Shown here: positions 1 through 8,202 of the stretch, piece after piece
Numbering within the stretch: the stretch's first letter is position 1
Layout: each line of letters opens with the position of its first letter
From: Corallococcus macrosporus DSM 14697
GTDB taxonomy: Bacteria; Myxococcota; Myxococcia; Myxococcales; Myxococcaceae
Assembly (NCBI RefSeq): GCF_002305895.1
Contig: NZ_CP022203.1
Location: 3,946,501 to 4,010,500 of the forward strand
DNA: 64,000 bases
Reading direction: 5' to 3'
Made by a program: the position numbers and the translations under genes
Notes under the pieces: generated by a model
What the model was told of the DNA's origin: nothing
Seen by the model: the letters and a program-made list of their open reading frames with translations, nothing else
Database searches by the model: none

Positions 1-180
1 CAGCGCCGTGAGCTTCACCCGGTTGGAGAAGGGCCGCCGCCCCGCCAGCGCGGCCACCAGCGCCACGCCGTAGAGCGCCAGGGCCCAGACGGGGAGCTGG
101 CCGGACACCGCCATGGAGGCGAAGGCGAACCCGGAGCCCAGGTCCCGCAGCACCAGCCGCAGCCGCGTGCCCTTCCTCAT
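1..180 (-). CDS. N-terminus of a TgpA-like (DUF3488/transglutaminase) membrane protein, partial
   Basis: The ATG at 180 opens a frame that runs off the left edge (60 codons visible). The visible part starts with a basic MRKGTRLRLVLRD stretch and continues into hydrophobic segments (AFASMAVSG, WALALYGVALVAALAG), as expected for the first membrane helices of TgpA-type proteins. The start overlaps the stop of the DUF58 gene by 4 nt (ATGA), so it is the third gene of a MoxR-DUF58-transglutaminase operon. The family name rests mainly on that conserved neighbourhood; the transglutaminase domain itself lies outside the window. Confidence 0.55.
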   Translation of the reverse strand, partial: MRKGTRLRLVLRDLGSGFAFASMAVSGQLPVWALALYGVALVAALAGRRPFSNRVKLTAL

Positions 181-1145
181 GCCGCCTCCTCGTCACCGCG
201 CGGGCGCTCGTGTCCCAGCCACGCCAGCGCGCGCAGCAGGCGCCGCTCCTGCGCCGTGCCCGCGGCGGGGCGGAGCCGCTCCTCCGGCGTGTCCAGGCCC
301 ACCTCGTGGCCCTCCTCGATGAGCCGGTGGGCCAGGGCGGCCACCTCCTCGCAGCGGCGCTCCAGCGCCTCCGCGTCCAGCCCGGCGGCCACCGTCAGGA
401 CGAAGGTGCGCCGCTCCTCGTGCTCGCGCTCCACCCGCAGCAGCTTCCCGGCGGAGGCGCTCTTGCGCCAGTGGATGCGGCGCGCGTCCTCACCCGGCGC
501 CAGCTCCCGCAGGCCCACCAGGTCCCCGTTGCCGTCGTTGCGGCGGGGGTTGCCTGCGTCGCCCAGGGGGCCCTGCTCCGGCGCGCCCGGGTCCTGACAG
601 GCGTAGGTCCGCCGCGGATAGATGAGCAGCGTGGTGTCCAGCGGAAAGACGCGCGTCTTGGCGAACAGGCCCAGCGGCCAGGTGGTGGTGACGCGCACGC
701 CCGTGAGCAGCAGCGGGCCGCGCTGGGGCGCGGTGAGGTCCGCGCGCACGACGTGCTGCACGCCCGCGGGCAGGTAGCCCACGCCGCCCGCGCCGGTGAG
801 CGGCGCGTCCGCCTCCGACAGCGTGAGCGCGAAGGCGTGGCCCTGGCGGCGGGAGATGGCCCAGCGGAAGGCGAAGGGCTCCTGCGCGAAGGCCGCGTCC
901 GCGCCCACGCGCCGCACCGACAGGTAGCGCAGGCAGCGCTCGGAGAGGACGCCGGAGACCACCACCATGCTGAGCAGCAGGCCCAGCAGCAGGTAGAGGA
1001 GGTTGTTGCCGGTGTTGAGCGCGCCCAGGCCCACGCCGAACGTCACCACCAGGTAGGTGCGTCCGATGCGCGTTACCTTGAGGGTGCGCGGCGGGCGGAG
1101 CCGCGAGCGAACCCGGGCCCACCAGGGCGGGAGCCGGGGCTTCAC
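177..1145 (-). CDS. DUF58 domain-containing protein
   Basis: This 322-residue protein has two hydrophobic segments near residues 30-75 and then the DUF58 core. The family signature is visible around LRELAPGEDARRIHWRKSA, followed by a basic and acidic stretch (KLLRVEREHEE). DUF58 proteins are usually made with a MoxR ATPase and a TgpA-like transglutaminase, and that arrangement is present here. The start is GTG and overlaps the moxR stop as GTGA; the stop overlaps the next ATG by 4 nt, so the three genes are probably translationally coupled. The biochemical role of the family is not settled; a MoxR-assisted envelope function is the usual inference. Confidence 0.85.
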   Translation of the reverse strand: MKPRLPPWWARVRSRLRPPRTLKVTRIGRTYLVVTFGVGLGALNTGNNLLYLLLGLLLSMVVVSGVLSERCLRYLSVRRVGADAAFAQEPFAFRWAISRRQGHAFALTLSEADAPLTGAGGVGYLPAGVQHVVRADLTAPQRGPLLLTGVRVTTTWPLGLFAKTRVFPLDTTLLIYPRRTYACQDPGAPEQGPLGDAGNPRRNDGNGDLVGLRELAPGEDARRIHWRKSASAGKLLRVEREHEERRTFVLTVAAGLDAEALERRCEEVAALAHRLIEEGHEVGLDTPEERLRPAAGTAQERRLLRALAWLGHERPRGDEEAA

Positions 1146-2122
1146 CGGGGCGCCGGGACCTTTCGGGCAATCTCCTCCAGCAGGTGCGCCGCCTCGTCGC
1201 GCGCGGACACGCCCTGCACGGCGCTGCGCAGGAGGACGCGGTGGGCCCAGCAGGACACCAGCACCGCCCGGACGTCACCCGGGGTGACGAAGTCGCGCGC
1301 GTCCCACAGCGCGCTGGCCCGGGCCGCCGCGCCCAGCGCGAGCACCGCGCGGGTGGAGGCGCCGCGCTCCAGGTCCCCATGCGAGCGCGTGGCCGTGGCC
1401 AGCCGCACCACGTAGTCCGCCACCGACGCGTCCAGCCGCAGGGCGGCGGCGAAGGCGCGCAGCGACGCCAGCTCCTCGGGGCCGGACACCGTCTCCACCG
1501 CGTCCAGCGGCGGGGTGCCGTCACGGGTGACGAGCAGCCCGGCCTCCACGTCCGGCGTCGGGTGGCCCAGGGACATGCGCACCATGAAGCGGTCGAGCTG
1601 CGAGTCCGGCAGCGGGTAGGTGCCGGAGAAGTCCACCGGGTTCTGCGTGGCCACCACGGTGAAGGGCATGGGCAGCGCGTGGGTGGCGCCGTCGAGCGAC
1701 ACCTGCCCCTGGGCCATGGCCTCCAGCAGCGCGGACTGGGTGCGCGGCGGGGCGCGGTTCAGCTCGTCCGCCAGCACGAGCTGCCGGAAGAGGGGACCGG
1801 GACGGAACTGGAAGGTGGCGGTCTGCGCGTGGAAGACCTGGGCGCCCAGCACGTCCGCGGGCATCAGGTCCGCGGTGAACTGGACGCGGGCGAAGCTCAG
1901 GCCGCAGGCCCTGGCCAGCGCCTCGGCGAGCGTCGTCTTGCCCACGCCCGGCACGTCCTCCAGCAGCACGTGGCCGCCAGCCACCAGGGACGTCACCACG
2001 AGCTGGAGCTGGGAGGACTTGCCTTGAACGGCGCGGCCAAGCTGGGTGGCGATGCGCTCCATCGCCGAGCGCGCGTTGGCGGGGGAAGGCACCGGGGAGA
2101 GGGCGCGGGCGGGCTGGTTCAT
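1142..2122 (-). CDS. MoxR-family AAA+ ATPase
   Basis: This is a 326-residue AAA+ protein of the MoxR type. Walker A reads GVGKTTLAEALA near residue 60, Walker B is LVLADELNRAPP, and the family block ATQNPVDFSGTYPLPDSQLD follows as sensor 1. MoxR ATPases act as chaperones or metal-insertion factors for neighbouring von Willebrand-type proteins. It is the first gene of the minus-strand operon, with a GTGA overlap into the DUF58 gene. About 95 bp separate its ATG from the STAS gene stop behind it. Confidence 0.92.
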   Translation of the reverse strand: MNQPARALSPVPSPANARSAMERIATQLGRAVQGKSSQLQLVVTSLVAGGHVLLEDVPGVGKTTLAEALARACGLSFARVQFTADLMPADVLGAQVFHAQTATFQFRPGPLFRQLVLADELNRAPPRTQSALLEAMAQGQVSLDGATHALPMPFTVVATQNPVDFSGTYPLPDSQLDRFMVRMSLGHPTPDVEAGLLVTRDGTPPLDAVETVSGPEELASLRAFAAALRLDASVADYVVRLATATRSHGDLERGASTRAVLALGAAARASALWDARDFVTPGDVRAVLVSCWAHRVLLRSAVQGVSARDEAAHLLEEIARKVPAPR

Positions 2123-2218
2123 CTGCCGCCACTGTAGCCGACTCCCTCGTCCGCCAACACGCCTCGCGTCCGGGCTTTCACCCCGGACGCTCCCTCCCTC
2201 CCTGGGCGGCGCGGCGCC

Positions 2219-2542
2219 TCAGGCCAGGAAGATGTCCTCGGGCGTGTAGTAGGCGGGGCGCTTCGACGTCCCTGTTCCCACACCGAAGTACCGGAACATC
2301 CGCTCGTGGTGCGTGGCCAGGCCGCGGAGCTGCACGGGGCGCTCCACCAGTCCCCGCGTCAGGACGCCCACGGCGCTGTCCTTGAACTCCCGCAGGTGGG
2401 TGAAGTCCAGGACGACCTCGCGGCCACTCAGGGTGCTGAGCGAGGTCTGGACCTCCTCCGCCGTCTTGCCGTCCAGCGTGCCTTCCAGCCGCAGCGTCAC
2501 GAACCCTGCGGTCTCTTCACGGTGGATCTGTAGCCCCGCCAT
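2219..2542 (-). CDS. STAS-domain protein (anti-sigma-factor-antagonist-like)
   Basis: From the ATG at 2542 the product has 107 residues and is a single STAS fold: beta strand (FVTLRLEGTLDG), helix, strand (REVVLDFTHLREFKDSAVGVLT). The position of the usual phosphorylatable Ser is occupied by the KDSA segment, so Ser phosphorylation is possible. A longer frame reaches 2701, but a GGAGAG ribosome site lies 8 nt before the ATG at 2542 and the extension looks non-coding. STAS proteins of this size usually sequester anti-sigma factors or sit in signalling complexes; no partner kinase is nearby. Confidence 0.75.
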   Translation of the reverse strand: MAGLQIHREETAGFVTLRLEGTLDGKTAEEVQTSLSTLSGREVVLDFTHLREFKDSAVGVLTRGLVERPVQLRGLATHHERMFRYFGVGTGTSKRPAYYTPEDIFLA

Positions 2543-2727
2543 TGCTGTGCTCTCCAAGTTGGCGCGGAGCCCCGGCCGGAACGTGGTCGCTCCAGGCCTT
2601 CCACGGAGGACCCGTGGGGTGCTCCCGCCCGGCGCACAGTGCACACGCTCCGCGCGTTTGGTTACCCCCCGCAGCGCAACTTTCTCGCGACTGTCATGCA
2701 CCCGTCGGACGGCCTGTCGCTCAGCCT

Positions 2728-3471
2728 TCAGCTCTTCTGGCCGTGTGCCTTCTGGGTCTCCCGGAGTGTGAGCTGCTTCTCCTGTTCAGCCTTCAGCTTG
2801 CGGAACTCCTTCACGACCTTGGCGGGGTAGCCGGCCATGAACTTCGTGCGCGCCTCCTTCTTGGCCAGGATGCGGCGGGCCAGTCCGGGGCCGGCGTTGT
2901 AGGCGACCAGGGCCTTCTCCACCGTGCCGAAGCGCTGGATGAGGTCCGCCAGGTACGCGGTCCCCAGCTCCACGTTGGTCTCCGAGTCGAAGAGGTTGCT
3001 GCTGCGGCCCAGGCGCATGCCGGCCTTGTCCGCCAGCCAGGTGCCGGTGGCCGGCATCACCTGCATCAGGCCCATGGCCCCGACGTGGGACACCGCGTAG
3101 TTGTTGAAGGAGCTCTCGCAGCGGATGACGGCCACCACCAGCAGCGGGTCGATGTTGTTGCGCTCCGCCTCGCGGACGATGGCCACCGCCAGCCGGCGCT
3201 GCTGCCGCTCGGGGAGGCGCGAGGCCTTCACCATCTCCGTGATGCCCAGGACCTCGGCCTTGGCGTAGTGGGCCTCGTCCTCGTAGAGCTCGAGCCTCGC
3301 CAGGGTCGCCTTCAGCTCCGCGTCGCGCTCGGCCAGCTTCGCGCGCAGCTCCGTCAACTCAGGGCCCTCGCCCTGGGCGCCGTCCGGCACCTGCACCGGA
3401 AACGCGACCGCCCCCGTCCCCGTGCCCACCAACCAAGCCGCCGTCGCCACCGCCACCGTCCAGCCCCTCAT
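2728..3471 (-). CDS. Slt-type soluble lytic murein transglycosylase
   Basis: The product has 247 residues from the ATG at 3471, which is preceded by GGGAGGGG. A signal peptide (about residues 1-22, ending GTGAVAF) is followed by a short coiled coil (LTELRAKLAERDAELKATLA) and an SLT domain. Catalytic Glu lies in RCESSFNNYAVS; the downstream GAMGLMQVMPATG and VAYNAGPG motifs are typical of family 1 lytic transglycosylases, which cleave the MurNAc-GlcNAc bond and leave 1,6-anhydroMurNAc. The upstream extension of the frame to 3609 lacks a ribosome site and precedes the signal peptide, so I reject it. Confidence 0.88.
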   Translation of the reverse strand: MRGWTVAVATAAWLVGTGTGAVAFPVQVPDGAQGEGPELTELRAKLAERDAELKATLARLELYEDEAHYAKAEVLGITEMVKASRLPERQQRRLAVAIVREAERNNIDPLLVVAVIRCESSFNNYAVSHVGAMGLMQVMPATGTWLADKAGMRLGRSSNLFDSETNVELGTAYLADLIQRFGTVEKALVAYNAGPGLARRILAKKEARTKFMAGYPAKVVKEFRKLKAEQEKQLTLRETQKAHGQKS

Positions 3472-3776
3472 CCCACCCCTCCCGGCGCCGCCGTGTCGCT
3501 CGCGCCCCGTGTACCCCGTACGGATGTCCTGACCTGCCGACGGAGCAGCGCCTAAGCAGCCCGCGTGCCAGGACTCACACGCGGCGTGTCCCTCCTTAAG
3601 AGCGCCCACGAAACTGCCCTCCCTGGCGCGGCGGGTGCCCCCGGCGATCTGAAAAAATGCCCGGGTGGCGAAGTGCCGTTCCCAACGGGAGGCTGTGAAA
3701 AGGACCGGGTTGCCCGTCCGGAGGCCTGTCCCTAGGTTTGCCCGCGCCAGGCTGTGGATGCGCGGGGAGGTGCGGC

Positions 3777-3935
3777 GTGTACTGGACGATGGGTGTCATC
3801 CTGTTGGTGTTGTGGTGCATGGGGCTGACCACCGGCTCCACCGAGGGCTATTGGGTCCACCTGCTGCTGCTGTTCGCGATGGTGGCCCTCCTCCTGGCGG
3901 TGGTGTCACACGGCCGTCGGGCGGCCTCGGCGTGA
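3777..3935 (+). CDS. Small two-helix membrane protein, lmo0937/DUF5670-like
   Basis: The GTG at 3777 gives a 52-residue protein: VYWTMGVILLVLWCMG, a short TTGSTEGYW turn, then VHLLLLFAMVALLLAVVS and a basic end. Two membrane helices separated by a Gly-rich turn and a final basic tail are the pattern of the lmo0937 family small membrane proteins, which are often stress-related. A GGGGAGG site lies 6 nt before GTG. A longer ATG start at 3738 would add a Cys/Gly-rich stretch without a good ribosome site. The stop overlaps the next gene by GTGA. Confidence 0.7.
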   Translation: MYWTMGVILLVLWCMGLTTGSTEGYWVHLLLLFAMVALLLAVVSHGRRAASA

Positions 3936-4498
3936 GGCGCGCGGCGCCGGAGGTGACGGGGGTGGAGCTGCCCCGGGACGCCGTGGGCTTCACGCGCCGC
4001 GAGTGCCCGGAGTGCCAGCGGCCCTTCAAGACGCGTCCGGGGCCGTTGGACGCGCGGGCGGTGCTGCACAAGCTGCTGGGCTTCTTTCCGTTCGAGAACG
4101 CCCATGAGTGCGTGGAGGGCCTCCCCGTCTGGGGCTGTCCGTACTGTGGCCACCGCGCGGAGGCGGACGGCTTCCTCACGCCCGCCCAGCAGACGCACCT
4201 GGAGGCCGTGGCGCGCGGCTGGGCCAACCACGTGCGCTACGAGCAGCTCGCGCACGTGGCGCGCACGCTGGCCGTCAATCCCAGGCCCACCTTCGTGGCG
4301 GTGGAGCCGGAGGCCCTGCCGGGGCCCATGGCGCCGGAGCCGGACGAGCTGCTGCGCGTCATGCCCATGCTCTGCTGCGGCGAGGAGGTGAAGGTGCTCT
4401 GGGAGTGGGACCAGGCCCTCCACTGCTTCTCCTGTGGCGCGCGGCATGACCCGATGAGCGGCCGCCAGCAGGTGGAGCTGCGCTTCGTTTCGGAATAG
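3932..4498 (+). CDS. Zinc-ribbon-rich protein of unknown function
   Basis: Starting at the GTG that overlaps the previous stop (GTGA), the product has 188 residues. Three cysteine clusters are visible: ECPECQRPF near the N-terminus, CPYCGHRAE in the middle and, near the end, CCGEE paired with CFSCGARHD. The first and second clusters may pair, giving two zinc ribbons in all. No catalytic motif is recognisable. The open frame extends to 3665 but that part is the shadow of the small membrane gene. Coupling suggests it acts with that membrane protein, but this is inference. Confidence 0.7.
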   Translation: MRRAAPEVTGVELPRDAVGFTRRECPECQRPFKTRPGPLDARAVLHKLLGFFPFENAHECVEGLPVWGCPYCGHRAEADGFLTPAQQTHLEAVARGWANHVRYEQLAHVARTLAVNPRPTFVAVEPEALPGPMAPEPDELLRVMPMLCCGEEVKVLWEWDQALHCFSCGARHDPMSGRQQVELRFVSE

Positions 4499-4546
4499 TC
4501 CCGGGGTGGACGCGGACGGGCCGTGACGGCAGGCTGGGGGGCCATC

Positions 4547-5620
4547 ATGACGTGGGTCTCCCCCCGCGCCGTGCTCGCGTGCCTGCTGCTGGCCGCGGGC
4601 GCCGCCGCCGCGCACGACGCCGACATCCTTTATATTGAGGCGCACCGCGACTCGCCCGACGCGCCTGAGGTCCGTCAGGTCCTGACCCTGACGCCGGAGA
4701 CGCTGGGCCGGCTCCTGGCTCCCCCAGTGGAGGCGGCGTCCCTGCTCACGCGGGAGGCGCTGCACGCGCGGCGTGACGCCATCGCGGCGGGCGTCTGGGA
4801 CGCGATGCCGCTCTCCTCTGGAGGCCAGCCCTGCGCGCGCACGGCGCACGGCGTGGCGCCGAGGCGCGCCTACGTGGCGCTGTCCGCCACCTTCCAGTGT
4901 CCGCCGGGGAGGCTGCGTCAGCGCTTCTCCGTGCTGGCGCGGCTGCCACCGGCGTACCGGGTGATCCTGGGCAGCGTGACGGAAGGGGAGGTGCCCGGGG
5001 CCGTGTTCGCGGAGGCCTCCCGCCAGGAGCTGGACGTCCCGGAGGGGGGACGGCGCACGCCGCTGTCGAGCCGCTTCGCCGGCTGGGTGGGGCTGGGGAT
5101 GCGCCACATCTTCGAGGGCGTGGATCACCTGGCCTTCCTGCTGGCGGTGCTGCTGGTGGGGGGCGGGCTGAAGCGGGTGCTGCTGCTGGTGACGTCGTTC
5201 ACGGTGGCGCACTCGCTGACGCTGGGGGCCGCCGCGCTGGGGTGGGTGGTGCTGGAAGGCGCAGCTGCCCGGTGGGTGGAGGCCGCCATCGCCACCTCCA
5301 TCATCTATGTGGCGGTGGAGAACCTGCTGCGGCGCGAGCACCGGCACCGGGTGCTCGTCACCTTCCTCTTCGGGCTGATCCACGGCTTCGGCTTCGCGGG
5401 CGTGCTGGCCGGCTACGGCCTGGGCGAGTCCGTGGTGACGGCGCTGCTGGGCTTCAACGTCGGCGTGGAGCTGGGGCAGGCGCTGGTGGTGGCGGCGCTG
5501 CTGCCCATCCTCCGGATGGTCCAGCGGCGTCCGGCGCTGCACACGAGGGCCGTGCGGGCACTGTCCATCGGAATCCTCGCGGCTGGTGGATACTGGATGG
5601 TTGAGCGCGCCCTCGGTTGA
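4547..5620 (+). CDS. HupE/UreJ-family membrane protein with an extra N-terminal domain
   Basis: The 357-residue product starts at ATG 4547 after a run of Gs. A signal peptide (MTWVSPRAVLACLLLAAG to AAAAHDAD) is followed by a soluble domain of about 140 residues and then a C-terminal half of about six helices. That half carries the HupE/UreJ_2 pattern: GMRHIFEGVDHLAFLLA, TSFTVAHSLTLG and FLFGLIHGFGFAGVL, with His and Asp inside the helices. HupE/UreJ proteins are linked to nickel or cobalt entry, but the substrate of this periplasm-fronted subgroup is not known. No hydrogenase or urease gene is near. Confidence 0.8.
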   Translation: MTWVSPRAVLACLLLAAGAAAAHDADILYIEAHRDSPDAPEVRQVLTLTPETLGRLLAPPVEAASLLTREALHARRDAIAAGVWDAMPLSSGGQPCARTAHGVAPRRAYVALSATFQCPPGRLRQRFSVLARLPPAYRVILGSVTEGEVPGAVFAEASRQELDVPEGGRRTPLSSRFAGWVGLGMRHIFEGVDHLAFLLAVLLVGGGLKRVLLLVTSFTVAHSLTLGAAALGWVVLEGAAARWVEAAIATSIIYVAVENLLRREHRHRVLVTFLFGLIHGFGFAGVLAGYGLGESVVTALLGFNVGVELGQALVVAALLPILRMVQRRPALHTRAVRALSIGILAAGGYWMVERALG

Positions 5621-5678
5621 ATCCCACGCGCGGCGTTCCTACGTTGGCGGATTGAAGGTAGGGAACAGGGGGACGTCG

Positions 5679-6152
5679 ATGGGTGCGAGGCATACCCGGT
5701 TGGCCGCGGCGCTGGCCGCCGCGTGGGAGGCGGAGGTGGTCTCCGCCCGGCGGATGACGGCGCTGGCGGAGCGAATCGCGGATGCGAGGGTCCGGGCCCG
5801 GCTGATGGTGCTGGCCGCGTTCTGTCGAGCGCATGCCTCGCGACTCCTCGCACGGCTGGCGGCGCTGGGCCGTGGGCCCCTGCCGGTTCCGCCCGAGGAC
5901 ATCGAGTTGGATCCGGATACGTTGCTGGAGCTGCGCCGCGAGGGGGCCTTCGCCCGCGCGTCGGCCGCGCGCTACGAGACGACCGCCGAGCTGGCCCGTC
6001 AGCAGGCGGATCTGTCCTCGGCCTGGGTCTGCGAGCTGAACCGCACCGAGGAGCAGGACCGCTCCCGGGAGCTGCTGTCCCTGGCGGAAGGCGCCCTGGG
6101 GCCGGTGGTGCATGGCGCCCCGCCGGCCAGCGCCGCCCCGGGTGATTCTTGA
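5679..6152 (+). CDS. Hypothetical helical protein
   Basis: From ATG 5679 (preceded by AGGGGGA) the product has 157 residues and is predicted to be mostly alpha-helical, rich in Ala, Arg, Leu and Glu. It has a pattern like a short four-helix bundle (AAAWEAEVVSARRMTALAER, then RARLMVLAAFCRAHASRLL, then RREGAFARASAARYETT). It lacks the paired E..H motifs of ferritins. An upstream start at 5586 would overlap the HupE-like gene. I do not recognise the family. Confidence 0.6.
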   Translation: MGARHTRLAAALAAAWEAEVVSARRMTALAERIADARVRARLMVLAAFCRAHASRLLARLAALGRGPLPVPPEDIELDPDTLLELRREGAFARASAARYETTAELARQQADLSSAWVCELNRTEEQDRSRELLSLAEGALGPVVHGAPPASAAPGDS

Positions 6153-6219
6153 GGGAATGTCGCGGGTTTCCTCGCTCCGGCGGTGACAGTCCCCGCGCGT
6201 TGGGCGTAGAAATCCGTCC

Positions 6220-6990
6220 ATGGCGAAGGAGAGCTACAACGATCTCATCTTCCAGCTAGGTGACCTGGCCCGGGACAGGTTGCCGGGCAAGCCCACCTGC
6301 CCCCGCTCCATGGATCGCGTCTACCGGGCCGAGGAGGCCGTGGTGGCGCGCCGGGACGAGCTGGCGGCGCTCGAGCAGGAGATGAACGACGAGGACGCGG
6401 TGTATTCGGACTTTCTCGCCGTGCAGGAAGAGGAGCGGGCAAAGCACGGCGCCATCGTCAAGAAGTGGAAGAAGGCGGTGGATGCCATCGACGGCAAGGT
6501 GAAGGAGCTGCGCAAGACGCTCGCGTCACGCAGGGCGGAGCAGCGCTACGCCGAGGACGGCCTGGCCAAGCTGGAGCAGAAGATCAGCGACATGGAGCTG
6601 ACCGGCGAGCGGCCCGACAAGATCGACGTGGCCCGCACCAACCTGAAGAAGAACCGGCTCCAGCAGATGCGGCTCGGCCGTGAGCTGGAGGACCTGGAGG
6701 CCCGCCTGTCCACTGCGCTCACGCCCGAGCCCGGCCAGCCCGGCGCGGCCGGCATCCTGGCGCACAAGCGCATGCTGGAGATGGAGGACGAGGCGGAGGA
6801 GCGCAAGCTGGATCACGAGCACCGCATGGCGGAGCTCGACCAGGCGATCGCCGCCAAGGAAGAACAGGTCCAGGCCGCGGAGGATTATCTGGATCAAGCA
6901 CTGTTCCTCCTGGGCGAAGACGTGTATGCACAGCGCATCAACGATGCGCAGCTCGCACCGTTCTACCCGCGGTTGGATCGCGCGCAGTGA
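6220..6990 (+). CDS. Coiled-coil protein of unknown function
   Basis: This 256-residue protein begins at ATG 6220. After a short N-terminus (ESYNDLIFQLGDLARDRLPG) it is nearly continuous coiled coil in two blocks (about residues 40-165 and 180-230) broken by a Pro/Gly segment (TPEPGQPGAAGI). It is strongly charged, has no signal peptide or membrane segment, and is therefore probably cytoplasmic. It precedes rplC by 146 bp, which hold a separate promoter, so it is unlikely to be in the rplC unit. Function unknown. Confidence 0.7.
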   Translation: MAKESYNDLIFQLGDLARDRLPGKPTCPRSMDRVYRAEEAVVARRDELAALEQEMNDEDAVYSDFLAVQEEERAKHGAIVKKWKKAVDAIDGKVKELRKTLASRRAEQRYAEDGLAKLEQKISDMELTGERPDKIDVARTNLKKNRLQQMRLGRELEDLEARLSTALTPEPGQPGAAGILAHKRMLEMEDEAEERKLDHEHRMAELDQAIAAKEEQVQAAEDYLDQALFLLGEDVYAQRINDAQLAPFYPRLDRAQ

Positions 6991-7012
6991 GAGAGGCACC
7001 CGCCCGTAGTGC

Positions 7013-7040
7013 TTGACGGCGGGGACCTGTCTGCTACATT
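7013..7040 (+). promoter_or_regulatory. Sigma-70-like promoter of rplC
   Basis: TTGACG at 7013-7018 and TACATT at 7035-7040 are separated by 16 bp, 97 bp upstream of the rplC GTG. The leader that follows contains a 12-bp perfect palindrome (CCAGCGCGCTGG, 7112-7123) just before the start codon, which could affect initiation. The greA promoter below has the same TACATT hexamer. Confidence 0.6.
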
Positions 7041-7136
7041 GCGCCGCTTCCTGGCGACCGCGGGGACGCGTGCAGTCCAGGTCATTGAACTTATTGGGTT
7101 TTTCCGCGCCACCAGCGCGCTGGCAGTGAGGACGAC

Positions 7137-7811
7137 GTGAAGGGTCTGATTGGCAAGAAGATCGGCATGACCCAGGTGTTCAACGATGAGGGCAACCTCG
7201 TCCCGGTCACGGTGATCGACGTAGGCACGTGCCAGGTCGTTGGCAAGCGCACCCCGGAGAAGGACAAGTACTCCGCGGTGACCATTGGGTTTGGTGAGAT
7301 CCGCGAGAAGATTCTCAACCTGGCCGAGCGGGGCTTCTTCAAGAAGGCCAACGCGCCTTACCGCCGCCACCTGAAGGAGTTCCGCGTCACGCCGGAGGAG
7401 GCTGCCTCCTTCAACGTGGGCGACGCCGTCAAGGCGGACATGTTCTCCAAGGGCGAGCTGGTGGACGTCACGGGCGTCACCAAGGGCCGCGGTTTCTCCG
7501 GCGTCATGCGCCGCTGGAACTTCAAGGGCTCGCAGACGAAGACGCACGGTACGCACGAGTACCAGCGTCACCCGGGCGCCATCGGTCAGCGCAAGACGCC
7601 GGGCCGCGTGTACCCGAACAAGAAGATGCCCGGTCACTACGGCGTGGAGCAGGTCACCACCCAGAACCTGACCGTGGTGGACGTGGACGTGGAGAAGGGC
7701 CTGGTGCTCGTGAAGGGCGCCGTCGCCGGCCACAGGGACGGCGTCGTCTACATCCGCCCCTCCATCAAGGCGGCCATGCGCGCGCAGCACAAGGCCGCGC
7801 GCGGCGCGTAG
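7137..7811 (+). CDS. rplC: 50S ribosomal protein L3
   Basis: The product has 224 residues, slightly longer than the usual 205-215. It begins MKGLIGKKIGMTQVF, the canonical L3 N-terminus, and carries the L3 core (GVTKGRGFSGVMRRWNFKG and GSIGQR-like GAIGQRKTPGRVYPNKKMPG). It binds 23S rRNA and the long loop reaches towards the peptidyl-transferase centre. The start is GTG at 7137. Normally rplC lies between rpsJ and rplD in the S10 operon; here no other ribosomal protein gene is adjacent and the gene is bounded by its own promoter and terminator. Confidence 0.96.
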   Translation: MKGLIGKKIGMTQVFNDEGNLVPVTVIDVGTCQVVGKRTPEKDKYSAVTIGFGEIREKILNLAERGFFKKANAPYRRHLKEFRVTPEEAASFNVGDAVKADMFSKGELVDVTGVTKGRGFSGVMRRWNFKGSQTKTHGTHEYQRHPGAIGQRKTPGRVYPNKKMPGHYGVEQVTTQNLTVVDVDVEKGLVLVKGAVAGHRDGVVYIRPSIKAAMRAQHKAARGA

Positions 7812-7838
7812 TCCGCTGCTGAGCGTCTGACGCTCGAA

Positions 7839-7893
7839 ACGCCCCGCCTCCGGGCCCGACTCGTCGGGCATCCGGGCGGGGCGTTCGTCTTTG
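7839..7893 (+). terminator. Rho-independent terminator of rplC
   Basis: ACGCCCCGCC (7839-7848) pairs perfectly with GGCGGGGCGT (7875-7884), with a smaller CCCGAC/GTCGGG hairpin inside the loop, followed by TTCGTCTTT. It lies 28 bp after the rplC stop. Confidence 0.85.
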
Positions 7894-8202
7894 CGGGGCA
7901 GGGTGCCGTGCGGTTTCCGTGGGTGGGCAGGTGTCTGCCCCGCGTGACGACCCGGCTGCCTGCTTCATCACGTCCCGTGCCACCGCGTGCCCCGGAAACG
8001 TTGACCGGTGGGCGTCCGGTGGGGGCGACCGTGAAAAGAATTCCGACGCTTGGCCATCTCCGGCTTGTCGGTCGTGGAAGCCGTGCGCACATCCAGGCCC
8101 CACAAAGGAGTCAGAAGCGTCAGGTGACGCGGAACTCCGTGGCTGGCGGGAGCCCCTGTTGCTCCCGCTCATGGCGGCCCACCCCACGGGCCGGGCAGGA
8201 TT
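7894..8202. other. Non-coding stretch upstream of the nfs-like cluster
   Basis: About 300 bp between the rplC terminator and the first barrel gene. Short open frames here show no protein-like composition. It presumably holds the promoter of the cluster, but I could not identify convincing -35/-10 elements; a weak sigma-54-like match is discussed under rejected items. Confidence 0.5.

Noticed and set aside
8140-8165. Possible sigma-54 promoter upstream of nfsA (GG-N10-GC with TTGCT)
   Set aside because: The -24 element has several mismatches to TGGCAC and the match could be chance in GC-rich DNA.
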